DNA of 64,000 bases from Gammaproteobacteria bacterium (ex Lamellibrachia satsuma) (GTDB lineage: Bacteria > Pseudomonadota > Gammaproteobacteria > Chromatiales > Chromatiaceae), in NCBI GenBank assembly GCA_019623805.1, contig CP053680.1, forward strand, positions 1,178,001 through 1,242,000, in the 5' to 3' direction. The notes below the pieces were generated by a model, which was given only the letters and a program-made list of their open reading frames with translations, was not told the DNA's origin and did not search any database. Both the position numbers and the translations under genes were made by a program. Positions 46,605-56,026 of the stretch are shown in pieces. Numbering within the stretch: the stretch's first letter is position 1; each line of letters opens with the position of its first letter.

Positions 46605-48139
46605 ACAGGCGATTCATCCCACTGCTCCTGCTTCTGATTTGTGCCCCCACGCAAGCCGAATGGTTCCGCAACAGCGAACAAATCGCCGAGGACGCCTATC
46701 AGCAAGGGCACTATGAAGAGGCGGCAAAGGATTTCAGCGACCCCTATCGCCGTGGTGTGGCCCAATACCGGTCGGGCGACTATGCAGCGGCGGCCGAAAG
46801 TTTTGCCGCTGTTGAGCGGGACGAGGTAGAGCAGGATGCACGCTACAACCTGGGCAATGCGCGTTTCAGGTTGGAGGACTATCCAGGCGCTGTCGATGCC
46901 TACGAGTCGGTATTGGCAGATGACCCCAAACATGAGGATGCCGGTTACAACCTGGCGCTTACACGGACCCTGATGGCCAAGGAGCAGCTCGAAGAGGATG
47001 AGTTGACCGAAGAAGAGAAGGCGGAGCAGGAGTCTGAAGAACAGAAGGAGTCTGGTGAACAGGAGTCCGAGGAGCAGGAGGAATCCGGCGAACAGGAGTC
47101 CGAAGAGCAGAAGGAATCCGGCGAACAGGAGTCCGAAGAGCAGAAGGAATCCGGCGAACAGGAGTCAGAGGAACAGAAGGAGTCCGGCGAACAGGAGTCT
47201 GAAGAACAGAAGGAGTCCGGCGAACAGGAGTCCGAAGAGCAGAAGGAGTCCGGCGAACAGGAGTCAGAGGAGCAGAAGGAATCCGGCGAACAGGAGTCCG
47301 AGGAGCAACAAGAGGGAGAATCGGAGTCAGAGGAACAACAGGAGGGTTCTTCAGGCGAACAGCAGCAGGAGTCCCAATCCGGCGAGCAGAGCGAAGAGGA
47401 ACAGCAGGGCGAGGGAGAGTCCGAAAGCGAGCAGGAAGGCGAGCAGCAGGGAGAACAGGATCAGGAGGGTTCATCCGAGGACGAGCAGCAGGGCCAGCAG
47501 TCCGGAGAGCAAGAGGACGAGAGCGAACAGCAGGATAAAGCGGGTCGGGAGAAGGATGACCCTGAGCAGCAGGGTGAGGCTGGCGAAGAGGAGTCGGAAG
47601 AACCCAAGGCCGGCGAACAACAGCAGGACGAAGGTGAAGGCGGCGAACAGGAGGATCGTACTGACCAGGCAGGAAAGTCCGAACAGGAGCAGACCGAAGC
47701 AAAGGATGCAGAGGCCAACCAGCAGGATGAACCGCAGGAAGATACTGCCGGAAAAGAGCCATCACCCGAGGAAAAATCTGCTAGCCTTGGAGAATCACCG
47801 GATGAAGATTCAGCAGAGCAGGATCAACCTTCTGCCGGCAGACTGGGAGAGGAGAAGCAGGACCCGGAAACACTGCCACAGGGCCAACCAACCCCTGAAG
47901 CCGTCGATCAGGTCGACCAAATGGGTGATATGTCGACCCCTGATGCCGACCAACAGCAAGGCGGCGGTCCCGGTGACGACAGCCAATCCCGTATGAGTGG
48001 AGGCATGGCACTGATGGAGCAGTGGCTGGAACAGGTCGAAGGCGACCCGGCTCAGCTGATGCAAAAGCAGTTCAAACTTCAGGAGTATGACTATCTACGA
48101 AGCAAAGGCGGCCGCGATTTTGAGACGCGCCCCTGGTAG
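46601..48139 (+). CDS. BatC-like TPR protein with a giant Glu/Gln/Ser repeat region
   Basis: The protein (512 aa) starts with a signal peptide (MNRRFIPLLLLLICAPTQA) and TPR units (residues 28-120; NLGNARFRLEDYPGAVDAYESVL). From residue 132 to about 450 it is almost only Glu, Gln, Ser, Gly, Asp and Lys. Eight repeats of ESEEQKESGEQ (one with EE for KE) occupy residues 144-231, then irregular EEQQ/SGEQ runs. A short normal C-terminus ends SKGGRDFETRPW, a tail seen in BatC-like proteins. It sits where BatC belongs in the operon. The acidic region is likely unstructured and periplasmic. Confidence 0.85.
   Translation: MNRRFIPLLLLLICAPTQAEWFRNSEQIAEDAYQQGHYEEAAKDFSDPYRRGVAQYRSGDYAAAAESFAAVERDEVEQDARYNLGNARFRLEDYPGAVDAYESVLADDPKHEDAGYNLALTRTLMAKEQLEEDELTEEEKAEQESEEQKESGEQESEEQEESGEQESEEQKESGEQESEEQKESGEQESEEQKESGEQESEEQKESGEQESEEQKESGEQESEEQKESGEQESEEQQEGESESEEQQEGSSGEQQQESQSGEQSEEEQQGEGESESEQEGEQQGEQDQEGSSEDEQQGQQSGEQEDESEQQDKAGREKDDPEQQGEAGEEESEEPKAGEQQQDEGEGGEQEDRTDQAGKSEQEQTEAKDAEANQQDEPQEDTAGKEPSPEEKSASLGESPDEDSAEQDQPSAGRLGEEKQDPETLPQGQPTPEAVDQVDQMGDMSTPDADQQQGGGPGDDSQSRMSGGMALMEQWLEQVEGDPAQLMQKQFKLQEYDYLRSKGGRDFETRPW
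47030..47293 (+). repeat. eight tandem 33-bp in-frame repeats
   Basis: Each 33-bp unit encodes ESEEQ(K/E)ESGEQ. The units differ mostly at synonymous positions (GAG/GAA, TCC/TCT/TCA), so the array is not freshly copied throughout, and yet the protein repeat is almost perfect. Less regular degenerate copies continue downstream to about 47450. Confidence 0.93.
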
Positions 48140-48157
48140 CCCGCAAAATAAGCTGGG

Positions 48158-48185
48158 GTCGGAGCCGAACAAATTTGACTCCGAC
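48158..48185. repeat. short palindrome of the GTCGGAG/CTCCGAC type
   Basis: GTCGGAG and CTCCGAC flank a 14-base loop with AACAAATTTGA in the space between the batC-like and batD-like genes. Similar palindromes are known from REP-type elements linked to Y1 transposases, but no such transposase is in the window and this is a single copy. Confidence 0.4.
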
Positions 48186-48238
48186 ACTAATAAATAAAAG
48201 ATCAAATAAATACTGGAAACCACCGAGGTTCTCAGAGG

Positions 48239-49951
48239 ATGGATAAACGATTGCACGCTTTTCCAAGCATTCTGCTATTGCTGCTGTTGGCAGCCAATGC
48301 CGTAGCGGCACCCGGCGGCTACCCCGGTTATATGCCCTGGCAACCCCCGGTCGGCCAGTGGAACTATGCTCCACCGGATCAGCGCAGTAAGGGTACCCCC
48401 TCGCCGAAACTTCCCCCGCCAACCGTGCAGCCCCCCTCTTACGGACCTGGTGGCTGGCCGGGCATGCAGCGCCCGGGATACAGTCAAACACCGTACTACA
48501 GTCAACAATCCCGCCCGCCTCGCCTGGAGATCAAACTCTCAGGCAGAACCCCCTATCTGCAGGAGAACCTGTTACTCCATCTCAACATCATCAGTGACGG
48601 CAACCTCAAAACCGCCTCACCACAATTGCCGCAAACCGACGCGCTCATATTCCAGAAGATCGAGGGCCCCACAGCCAGCTCCCGCACCCGTAAAGGAAAT
48701 CAGGAGATCGTGACCGGATTTATCTACCAGGTGACGCCTCTGCGCCCCGGAAAGATCGAGATTCCGCCACTTCACGTTACCGGGACACTGGAACCTATGA
48801 GTGGATACGGCAGCACTCCCAAGGCTTTCGATGCGATAAATGATAAACCACTGAAACTCAATGTCAAAGATGCCGACCCTTCCATCAATCCCTGGCTGCC
48901 GCTTGAACAGTTGACCCTCAATACGAGGCTACCGGAGAACACCCGCTTCGCTGCCGGGCAACCCACCAGCCTGACGATTGAAATCAAGGCCATTGGCGCG
49001 TCCGGTAATCTCCTGCCCAGTCTCGAACGCCAGCTGCAAAGCCCAGCCTTTCGGATTTACCGGGAGAAGACTCGCACCCAAACCAAACTCAGCAAGAGTG
49101 GCAAAAAAATTCGGGGAAGCCGCACCGAAACCTTCACGCTGGTCCCCCAGCATGGTGGTGACCTGCAACTACCCGAGTTGCGTATACCCTGGTGGAATAT
49201 CAGGACAGGCATGCCGCAGCATGCCTCCGAACCCGTCAAACCCCTGGCTGTCAGTGGTAGTGGTTTAAGGGGGGAAGGGCTTTTCGGCCTGACCAAGACG
49301 AGCACATTTTTTCCAGCCGGCTCCCCCGCCGCTTTCTGGATCCCACTGGCCGTGGCACCGGGTGTTATCTTCGGTTACTGGCTGGCGATCTGGATCGCCA
49401 ATCGAAAACGTGAGGAGAAACCTCCCGCTGCATTTGCGCCGCTCACCATTGCACTGAAGAAGCCTTTCCTGAACATGGCACCGGCTTTCGCCCCGCTCAG
49501 TGAGAAGTTTCGCACCACCACTGCCTGCCTCAATCCAATTACCAAGTGGCAACGGCTGCGCCGTCAACTGGTCGGCATGCTGCCACTGTCAATCCGTTTC
49601 TGGTTCTGCGTACGTTGCGTTGATCAGGAAAACGATCCTGACGTCTGGGGCTACACTCTGCGATTCCTGGCCAACAAACATTTGGATATGCCTCCCAGAG
49701 CACCCTTTGCGAGCATTGCAGACCGCATCATCAATTTTCAGCCAAGATCCAATCCTCAGCGGGTGCGCAGCCTGATACACGATCTGGATCAGGCGATCTA
49801 CGGCCACACCACCCTCGATTTTGAAGCCTGGAAACGGGAATTCAAGCGAGAGATACGGCCTGGTATACCGCTGCTCCGCGCTCGACGCAGTGGAAAAAAA
49901 CAGGGGGTTGATAACCGCCTGCCGGAACTAAACCCCAAGGCGGCAGTGTAG
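48239..49951 (+). CDS. BatD-like protein of the MoxR/Bat operon
   Basis: The protein (570 aa) has a signal peptide (SILLLLLLAANAVAAP), then a Pro/Gly/Tyr/Gln-rich stretch (residues 25-95; YPGYMPWQPP), which is unusual for the family. A BatD-type beta domain follows (RLEIKLSGRTPYLQENLLLHL; GFIYQVTPLRPGKIEIPPLHV). A second Ig-like domain, one membrane helix (about 365-385; FWIPLAVAPGVIFGYWLAIWI) and a cytoplasmic tail complete it. It closes the operon after a 99-base gap that holds a short palindrome, so it could also have its own control. Confidence 0.85.
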   Translation: MDKRLHAFPSILLLLLLAANAVAAPGGYPGYMPWQPPVGQWNYAPPDQRSKGTPSPKLPPPTVQPPSYGPGGWPGMQRPGYSQTPYYSQQSRPPRLEIKLSGRTPYLQENLLLHLNIISDGNLKTASPQLPQTDALIFQKIEGPTASSRTRKGNQEIVTGFIYQVTPLRPGKIEIPPLHVTGTLEPMSGYGSTPKAFDAINDKPLKLNVKDADPSINPWLPLEQLTLNTRLPENTRFAAGQPTSLTIEIKAIGASGNLLPSLERQLQSPAFRIYREKTRTQTKLSKSGKKIRGSRTETFTLVPQHGGDLQLPELRIPWWNIRTGMPQHASEPVKPLAVSGSGLRGEGLFGLTKTSTFFPAGSPAAFWIPLAVAPGVIFGYWLAIWIANRKREEKPPAAFAPLTIALKKPFLNMAPAFAPLSEKFRTTTACLNPITKWQRLRRQLVGMLPLSIRFWFCVRCVDQENDPDVWGYTLRFLANKHLDMPPRAPFASIADRIINFQPRSNPQRVRSLIHDLDQAIYGHTTLDFEAWKREFKREIRPGIPLLRARRSGKKQGVDNRLPELNPKAAV

Positions 49952-50411
49952 GGCTACAAAACCAGGACTACAGCCAATTCGATGGATTGAATTTACCTGA
50001 CTTCTTTAGACTTATGACGGGACTGCTCCAGACAGATCAATCACCTCAAAACAAGGTTAAACTCAACGGCCACTAAAAAGTTTTTACACACATTCTGAAT
50101 TCCAATTCTCCATTTTAGTACACATGCAGTAACCTAAAGTAATATAAAATCCTGCCGCTACAATAGAGACACACCTCAGGCTGTTATCTGAATTTATAAT
50201 TATTTTCAGTTCGCCACGAGAATCATTCTGATTATTACGACAAGTTACCACCATAATACCTAACAGAGGATGTCAGTATCATTTTGGAGTTCGCCCGGAG
50301 AGGGTGGCAGGAGACATAAACAAATATTTCTGGGACAGATACTATTAATCCTCGCCTTGGAATATCCAATATCGTTAAATACCACTGATTGCCTTAAGTT
50401 TAAGGAAAAAG
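49952..50411. other. AT-rich gene-free space before the polysaccharide genes
   Basis: No convincing gene. A TATAAT at 50195-50200 could be a -10 element for the deacetylase gene, but no good -35 lies at the usual distance. The overlapping frame 50270-50560 is out of frame with the deacetylase and looks like chance. The drop in GC here marks the start of the polysaccharide/IS segment. Confidence 0.35.
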
Positions 50412-51449
50412 ATGTATCTAAAACTAGCTATTCTGAAAATATTTCAATGGACGGGAGCCCTCAGGATCTTGCGTTTTTTCAGAAGAAAAAAAATCACGAT
50501 TTTTACGATTCACGGCGTCATGGATACCCATGCGGAAGATGCCTCATGGGAACCGCTTAGACCACAACTTTCGCCTGAATATCTTGAACGAACCCTCAAG
50601 CTCTTTAGTCGCTATTACAACTTTGTCACCTTGGATGAAGCGATTGCAATACTGAAAGGACGGCTGCCCGCAAAGCCCAACTGCTGCGTATTTACCTTCG
50701 ACGATGGTTACAGAAATAACGCAACCCATGCACTGCCCGTGCTGCAGAAATATGGTGTTCCTGCCGTCTTCTACATCACTACCGGCCATACCGAGGAGCA
50801 ACGCCCCTTTTGGGTCGATCGCCTTGATTATGCACTGCAATTTGCTGATATCAACGGTAAAACTATCCGGCACAAAGAGACCGAAATCACCATCGACAAT
50901 TCCAGCAGACACGCATTGTCAAAATCATTTGCTCGGCTGCGTAGAATTCTGAAACATGCCGATATGCCGGATATCGAGATGCGTAACTACTTCGACCAAC
51001 TGGCGGGATCACTTGAAAAGCAGAGTGGAAGAAGCATCAACCAGATCATGATGAATGACCCTTGGTCTTCCATTTTGACTTGGGATGAAGTAGTCGATGT
51101 CTCACGTACCAATGAAGTCACCATCGGCAGCCATACCGTAGATCATGTTCGGTTAGGCCAGACGGAGGCTGAAGCATCGCGGGACCAGGTCGTCAGATCA
51201 AAAAAGGCAATAGAGAAGGCCATAGGGGAAAGCTGTCGTCATTTCTGCTACCCAAACGGTAGTTGGGACCAACAAGCAGTCGATATACTCAAAGAGACCG
51301 GATACACTTCAGCAGTAACGACCGATGTGGGCGTCAACGATCCAGGTGATAACCTCTTCAAACTCAAACGGTTCTCCATTTCAGGAAATAAGGATCCCCT
51401 CTTTTTGTTGGCCATTGACGTGGTCAAGGATTTTGTTACACCCAGTTAA
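50412..51449 (+). CDS. polysaccharide deacetylase (NodB-type), 3' end altered by an IS
   Basis: The protein (345 aa) has the NodB homology domain of carbohydrate esterase family 4. [18 protein letters not shown] carries the catalytic and metal Asp pair (Asp97-Asp98), [10 protein letters not shown] follows, [10 protein letters not shown] carries the His metal ligands (HxxxH-like), and [16 protein letters not shown] comes later. It would remove acetyl groups from a surface polysaccharide. The N-terminus has no clear signal. The last codons (VTPS and stop) come from the left end of the IS3-family element that begins at about 51434, so the original C-terminus has been replaced or trimmed by a few residues. 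The active domain is complete. Confidence 0.85.
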   Translation: MYLKLAILKIFQWTGALRILRFFRRKKITIFTIHGVMDTHAEDASWEPLRPQLSPEYLERTLKLFSRYYNFVTLDEAIAILKGRLPAKPNCCVFTFDDGYRNNATHALPVLQKYGVPAVFYITTGHTEEQRPFWVDRLDYALQFADINGKTIRHKETEITIDNSSRHALSKSFARLRRILKHADMPDIEMRNYFDQLAGSLEKQSGRSINQIMMNDPWSSILTWDEVVDVSRTNEVTIGSHTVDHVRLGQTEAEASRDQVVRSKKAIEKAIGESCRHFCYPNGSWDQQAVDILKETGYTSAVTTDVGVNDPGDNLFKLKRFSISGNKDPLFLLAIDVVKDFVTPS

Positions 51450-52321
51450 GCCGCTTTTTTCTGCGCCATCATTTGCTGCTCAAAATCATTCGGACTCATA
51501 TAATCCAGGTATGAATGCAGCCGCGTACTATTATAAAACATGGAAATATATTCCAATATGTCCTGCTGGGCTTCGTAACGTGTCTGGTAGCTTCTCCAAT
51601 GCACCCGTTCCTGCTTGAGGCTGCCAAAGAAGCTTTCCACTACAGCATTATCCCAGCAGTCACCCTTCCTGCTCATACTGCCATTGATATCATGGGCTTT
51701 GAGTAACCGCCGAAAAGCCTTGCTGGCATATTGAGAACCACGATCTGAGTGGTGAATCAATCCGCCCTTCGGTCGACGTCGCCAGATCGCCATTTGCAAT
51801 GCATCACAGACCAGCTTTGCCTTCATCCGGGAACTCATGCTCCAGCCGACCACTTTACGTGAATACAGGTCTATCACTACCGCCAGGTATAACCAGCCTT
51901 CCTGGGTCCATACATAAGTCACGTCCGCCGCATAGACATGATCGGGCTGGGCCACAGCAAACTCTCGCTTGAGCAGGTTGTTAAAAACCGACTGCTGGTG
52001 GTTACTGTTTGTCGTAACCTTATATTTCCTGCGCTGACGCGCCTGTACATTGGCTTCACGCATTAACTTCCTTGCCTTATTCCGACTCACCGGATAGCCC
52101 AGGACATTCAAGGCTTTTTTCATTCTGCGACTGCCATAAGTGTAGTCTGAACTCTTGGCGATATCCTCAACCCACTCCAGCATCTCCTGATGTATTCGGT
52201 CTGGCCTGTTACCCAAGCCCCTTTGATACTGGTAGTAACCATTACGACTCACACCCAAAACCTGACATTGCAAGCTGATTGGATAGGCATTCTTATGCTG
52301 GGTGATGAACGAATATTTCAC
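51446..52321 (-). CDS. IS3-family transposase OrfB
   Basis: The protein (291 aa) is the DDE integrase part of an IS3 transposase. An HTH_21-type segment lies at residues 30-90. The catalytic residues are Asp in [10 protein letters not shown], Asp in [12 protein letters not shown], and Glu in [14 protein letters not shown]. All three are present, so the enzyme may be active. It starts with GTG overlapping the orfA stop by 4 bases (GTGA). A run of seven A before it (AAAAAAAG on the minus strand) is a plausible slippery site for the usual -1 frameshift that makes OrfAB. Confidence 0.93.
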   Translation of the reverse strand: MKYSFITQHKNAYPISLQCQVLGVSRNGYYQYQRGLGNRPDRIHQEMLEWVEDIAKSSDYTYGSRRMKKALNVLGYPVSRNKARKLMREANVQARQRRKYKVTTNSNHQQSVFNNLLKREFAVAQPDHVYAADVTYVWTQEGWLYLAVVIDLYSRKVVGWSMSSRMKAKLVCDALQMAIWRRRPKGGLIHHSDRGSQYASKAFRRLLKAHDINGSMSRKGDCWDNAVVESFFGSLKQERVHWRSYQTRYEAQQDILEYISMFYNSTRLHSYLDYMSPNDFEQQMMAQKKAA

Positions 52322-52611
52322 TTCGTTTCTGCTGCAAAGAATACCGTTGCTTTTTTTAAGATTTCTTTCTCCATCTCAAGGCGTTTAACCTGAGCCTTGA
52401 GCTTCCTGATTTCTTCCTGTTCAGAACTCAACTTGCCATTGCCTCGAAATGCCTGCCCATCTTCTGCCTGATGTTCTTTCACCAAGCGCCCCAGCATTTG
52501 GGCATTGATGCCCAGACTGTTTGCTGCTTCCCTTCGAGTATATTCCTGCTCAAGAACCAGACTGACCGCGTCTAGCTTGAATTCCTTCGAATATTTCTTT
52601 CGTTCTTTCAT
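52318..52611 (-). CDS. IS3-family transposase OrfA (helix-turn-helix subunit)
   Basis: The protein (97 aa) is an HTH_8-type Orf[19 protein letters not shown], then the coiled-coil ending [17 protein letters not shown]. It binds the IS ends and, fused by frameshift to OrfB, forms the transposase. The IS701 element has inserted only about 17 bases upstream of its start codon, so its native promoter or ribosome site may be separated from the gene. Confidence 0.93.
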   Translation of the reverse strand: MKERKKYSKEFKLDAVSLVLEQEYTRREAANSLGINAQMLGRLVKEHQAEDGQAFRGNGKLSSEQEEIRKLKAQVKRLEMEKEILKKATVFFAAETK

Positions 52612-52628
52612 TTTTCTACCTCAGTTAA

Positions 52629-54152
52629 TTCTACTTTGTCAGATTAGATCTATAAGTAACTCACTGAATAATATAAAATATATGCTGTGAATTTCTTGGC
52701 AATCATCGTAAGGAAGAGCATCAAATGACAAGCACCAAGGTCATTTGAATTACCTGATACGCGCATAAGTAGAATCGATCGCATAGCGGAGCGATTCCAA
52801 CGTTTCCAGTACCGCTTTGAATCCCATTTTCGAAGCAAGACGAGGTCGGTGTTTCAACCGGTCACACACTATCTCAAAGGCCTGATGCAAGCGCAGAGAA
52901 AGAACATGGAACGCATGGAAGAGGTGGTTGCAGGCGCAGATGATCAGCGTCTCCAGCATATGCTCACCGAGTCCCCGTGGGATCATCGTGCGGTGTTAGA
53001 CCAAGTGGCGCTGGAAGCCGATCAATGGCTGGGTGGAACCGCGGATACCTGTCTGTTGCTCGATGAGAGTGGCCTTGCCAAGAAGGGTAAACATTCAGTG
53101 GGGGTTAAACGCCAATGGAATGGCCGCCAGGGCAAGGTGGATAACTGCCAGGTTGGTGTATTCGCAGCACTGGGTAAAGGGCACTTGTCCACGCTGATAG
53201 ATGAACGTCTCTATCTACCCAAAGAGTGGGTATCGAACCCGGCTCGCTGTCGCAAGGTGGGTATCCCGGAAGTTGAACGGAAACATCAAAGCAAGTCAGA
53301 GTTGGCGCTGGAGATGGTGCGTCATCAGAGGACGCTTGGCCTGCGTTTTGCCTGGGTGGGTGCAGATGGGGGATACGGGAAGGATCCGGCTTTTCTGAGG
53401 GGTTTGGAGGCGATGGGTGAAACCTTTGTGGTGGACATCCACAAAGACCAACAGGTCTACCTGGAAGATCCACAGCCGTTCATACCGGAGAGCACGACAA
53501 CGCGCGGTCGTCGTCGAAGTCGTCTGCAAGCCCAGGCAGCCCGTCTGCGCGTTGACCAGTGGCTCAATGAGCAACGGGACAGCGAGTGGCAGCAAGTGGT
53601 ATTACGGGATAGCAGCAAGGGCAAACTGCGCGTCGAGATCCTGCATCATCGGGTTTGGCTTTGGGATGGAAAAGAAGCCCAGGCACATCAATGGCACCTG
53701 ATTGTACGACGAGAGGTCAATTCACCGGAGACGATTAAATACACCTTGTCGAATGCACCGGAAGAAACGCCATCCCATTGTCTTGCAAAGATGCAGGCGC
53801 AGCGGTTCTGGGTTGAGCGTTCGTTCCAGGATGGTAAGAGTGAATCAGGTCTTGCTGATTATCAGGCCCGTAAATGGAAATCCTGGCATCACCATATGGC
53901 CTTGGTCATGATGGCGATGTTATTCATGCTCGAAGAGCGAATTGTGCAAAAAGATGATCACCCCTTACTCAGTTGTTCAGACATCGAATCGCTATTGCGT
54001 GCCTTCCTGCCACGGCGAGATATTGAACGCGATGAAATACTACGGCAAATGACGAAACGGCATCGTAAACGACAAGCGGCTATCGACTCCCAATATCGAA
54101 AACAGACGCTGGAACAGTCGGTTGCCGGGTGATGGAATCTGACAAAGTAGAA
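52629..54152 (+). mobile_element. IS701-family insertion sequence with 17-bp inverted repeats and TTAA duplication
   Basis: The ends are TTCTACTTTGTCAGATT (52629-52645) and its perfect reverse complement AATCTGACAAAGTAGAA (54136-54152). TTAA flanks both sides (52625-52628 and 54153-54156), fitting the YTAR-type 4-bp duplication known for IS701. The element is 1524 bp with one transposase frame. Perfect ends and a complete catalytic domain suggest a recent insertion into the IS3 element. Confidence 0.88.
52849..54132 (+). CDS. IS701-family transposase (N-terminus uncertain)
   Basis: The protein (427 aa from the GTG at 52849) is a DDE transposase of the IS701 family. Motifs are LLLDESGLAKKG (first Asp), ADGGYGKDPAFL (second Asp region) and FWVERSFQDGKSESGLADYQAR (Glu region), followed by HHHMALVMMAMLFMLEE. 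The reading frame with family-like sequence (AERFQRFQYRFESHF) continues upstream to a stop at 52728, but no ATG, GTG or TTG occurs there. The true start is either this GTG, giving a slightly short protein, or a rare codon such as ATA at 52765 or 52783. Confidence 0.88.
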   Translation: MFQPVTHYLKGLMQAQRKNMERMEEVVAGADDQRLQHMLTESPWDHRAVLDQVALEADQWLGGTADTCLLLDESGLAKKGKHSVGVKRQWNGRQGKVDNCQVGVFAALGKGHLSTLIDERLYLPKEWVSNPARCRKVGIPEVERKHQSKSELALEMVRHQRTLGLRFAWVGADGGYGKDPAFLRGLEAMGETFVVDIHKDQQVYLEDPQPFIPESTTTRGRRRSRLQAQAARLRVDQWLNEQRDSEWQQVVLRDSSKGKLRVEILHHRVWLWDGKEAQAHQWHLIVRREVNSPETIKYTLSNAPEETPSHCLAKMQAQRFWVERSFQDGKSESGLADYQARKWKSWHHHMALVMMAMLFMLEERIVQKDDHPLLSCSDIESLLRAFLPRRDIERDEILRQMTKRHRKRQAAIDSQYRKQTLEQSVAG

Positions 54153-54433
54153 TTAAGTCAATGATGCTTAACTGGGGTGTACCTGTCCATTGGACCACGT
54201 CACATTGCATCCGGACTTCCCCATTGATCCATTATTGAGGCGTGCTCCCGGATTTTCAATCTGGTCGGTGTTATGCTCGATCACCACTACCAGCGTAGAG
54301 CCTAAAGTCTATTTTTCAGCGCTGGAACATTTGTTCAAACAAACACGCTTCCAATCGGCGGTAGAATTGACCATGCTCCCGTCCCGATCCATGCTTGGCA
54401 AGCGAAACGATTCTTTGAAAATGGTATAGCGCA

Positions 54434-55984
54434 GTGTCTGACTCAACAAATGAAAAAAAAGAGGATGTTTCAGGTCGCGACAGAATGATCTGGAATGTCA
54501 TCACCAGCTGGGCGGGGTATCTTGTCTTCATCGTTGCGGGATTCGTCATGCCCAGAATGATAGACAACAACATCGGCCAAGAGGCGCTGGGTATCTGGGA
54601 TTTCTGCTGGTCCCTCGTAGCCTACATGCGTCTTACCACTATGGGCTTGGGCGCTCAATTGAACCGCTATATCGCCAAATACCGAGCCAGCGAACAGTTC
54701 GACGAGATGCGCGGTACGATTTCCACCATACTGGTGATCCAAGCAGGCGTCGCAGCCATTGTGCTGGCCATACTCGCAATTATCTATTACATCATACCTA
54801 TCTTTTTCGCCGAAAAACTCGGTAGCAACCTGGAGATGGCTCAAGGAGTCATGTTATTTCTGGGTGCGGCTTTTGCCTTGGAGATGGCGTTGGAACCGGC
54901 CAAAGGGATCATCACCGGCTATCACCGCTGGGGGATGCATAACGCTATCAGTTCAGGGTTTTACTTCATTACGGTAGTAGGCATGATTACCGCCCTGGTG
55001 ATGGGCGGAGATCTCATCAGCATCAGCATCATCTATTTCGCCGTCACCCTGTTTGGCGAAATCATCCGCATGATCTACGCCCGTCACCTCTGCCCTGAAT
55101 TGAGATTTACTCCCCAGTATGCAACCTGGGAGCGAGCCAAAAAACTGATCCACTTTGGCGGAAAAACTTTTGCAGCCTCGATAGTACCGATCATCATGCT
55201 GCAAACGACCAGTGTCTTTATCGTCAGCAATCTTGGACCGGCAGCCCTGGCTGTGTTTACCCGGCCAGTAGCAATCGTCAGACACATAGAGACGTTCGTG
55301 CGTAAATTCACCTATGTCCTGATACCCACGGTAGGTGCGCTTCACGGTGCGGGTAAAACCGAAGAGCTGAAAGAGCTTATGGTTATTACTGCACGCTATG
55401 GGGTTGCGCTCACTGCACCATTCCTAATCGCTTTTTTCATCTACGGCGATGTCATCATGACAGTCTGGATGGGCAGTGAATATATCAACACGACGCTCAT
55501 TCTCGTATTAGTCATCGCCTACTTCCTGCCAATTTCGATGGATCCGTTCTACCGGGTGCTGATGGGAATAAACAAGCATGGCTTTGTCGGAAAGTGGAGC
55601 ATCATCATTACTTTTGCTTCACTTATTATCGGCATTTCCACACTCAATACCATTGGATGGACCTTGGAAGGAGCATCGCTCTTAATTGCCGTACCGACCT
55701 TCATTAGCTTTGGGCTTCTGGTTCCCTACCACGCCTGCAAGGTTTTAAATATCCCTCTCAGCACTTTCATCGTGAAGGTATTCTTTATCCCCCTGCTGTC
55801 AGTCATACCCTTTACACTTTGGCTGCTGTTGGTACGCCATCTGCTGGATGACCGTTTTGTTGAAATCCTGATTTACGGCAGTTTGGGAGGTGGCATTATC
55901 CTGTTCATCATCTACTGGATCGTGCTCTTTCCCAAACCCTTTAAAACAAAGATCACCAAGCGTATCCTCGCGTTAGCAAAATAG
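54434..55984 (+). CDS. polysaccharide flippase (Wzx/MATE-like, O-antigen export type)
   Basis: The protein (516 aa, GTG start) has about 14 membrane segments and belongs to the polysaccharide/oligosaccharide flippase group of the MOP superfamily. The N-terminal RMIWNVITSWAGYLVFIVAGFVMPRMI is the usual first helix, and the paired six-helix bundles and Arg/Lys-rich loops are typical. It would flip lipid-linked oligosaccharides across the inner membrane. With the deacetylase it forms the rest of a surface polysaccharide locus, now split by the nested IS. Upstream, only IS and unannotated sequence are present, so its promoter may have been lost or moved. Confidence 0.85.
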   Translation: MSDSTNEKKEDVSGRDRMIWNVITSWAGYLVFIVAGFVMPRMIDNNIGQEALGIWDFCWSLVAYMRLTTMGLGAQLNRYIAKYRASEQFDEMRGTISTILVIQAGVAAIVLAILAIIYYIIPIFFAEKLGSNLEMAQGVMLFLGAAFALEMALEPAKGIITGYHRWGMHNAISSGFYFITVVGMITALVMGGDLISISIIYFAVTLFGEIIRMIYARHLCPELRFTPQYATWERAKKLIHFGGKTFAASIVPIIMLQTTSVFIVSNLGPAALAVFTRPVAIVRHIETFVRKFTYVLIPTVGALHGAGKTEELKELMVITARYGVALTAPFLIAFFIYGDVIMTVWMGSEYINTTLILVLVIAYFLPISMDPFYRVLMGINKHGFVGKWSIIITFASLIIGISTLNTIGWTLEGASLLIAVPTFISFGLLVPYHACKVLNIPLSTFIVKVFFIPLLSVIPFTLWLLLVRHLLDDRFVEILIYGSLGGGIILFIIYWIVLFPKPFKTKITKRILALAK

Positions 55985-56026
55985 CGGCGGTAACATCCAA
56001 CCACAGGAAGGCTATCTTCACTGAAC

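Larger units (their letters stand above)
51434..54189 (-). mobile_element. IS3-family element (IS51/IS150-like) interrupted by an IS701-family element
   Basis: The left end reads TGTTACACCCAGTTAAGC. The matching right end, read inward on the minus strand, is TACACCCCAGTTAAGC at about 54165-54184, on the far side of the IS701 element. Removing the IS701 insert and one TTAA restores a 1.2-kb IS with two overlapping frames (orfA, orfB), the right size for IS3. The exact right end (54184-54189) and any target duplication are not clear. Confidence 0.75.

Noticed and set aside
47055..47996. Frames of 313 aa (plus) and 268 aa (minus) across the repeat region
   Set aside because: They are Arg/Ser/Asn- or Pro-rich shadows of the in-frame 33-bp repeats of the BatC-like gene.
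50270..50560. 96-residue frame overlapping the start of the polysaccharide deacetylase
   Set aside because: It is out of frame with the deacetylase, has no ribosome site and lacks recognisable features.
54190..54429. 79-residue frame between the IS element and the flippase
   Set aside because: It has no motif and begins at the IS boundary; a chance frame or unrecognisable gene remnant cannot be told apart.
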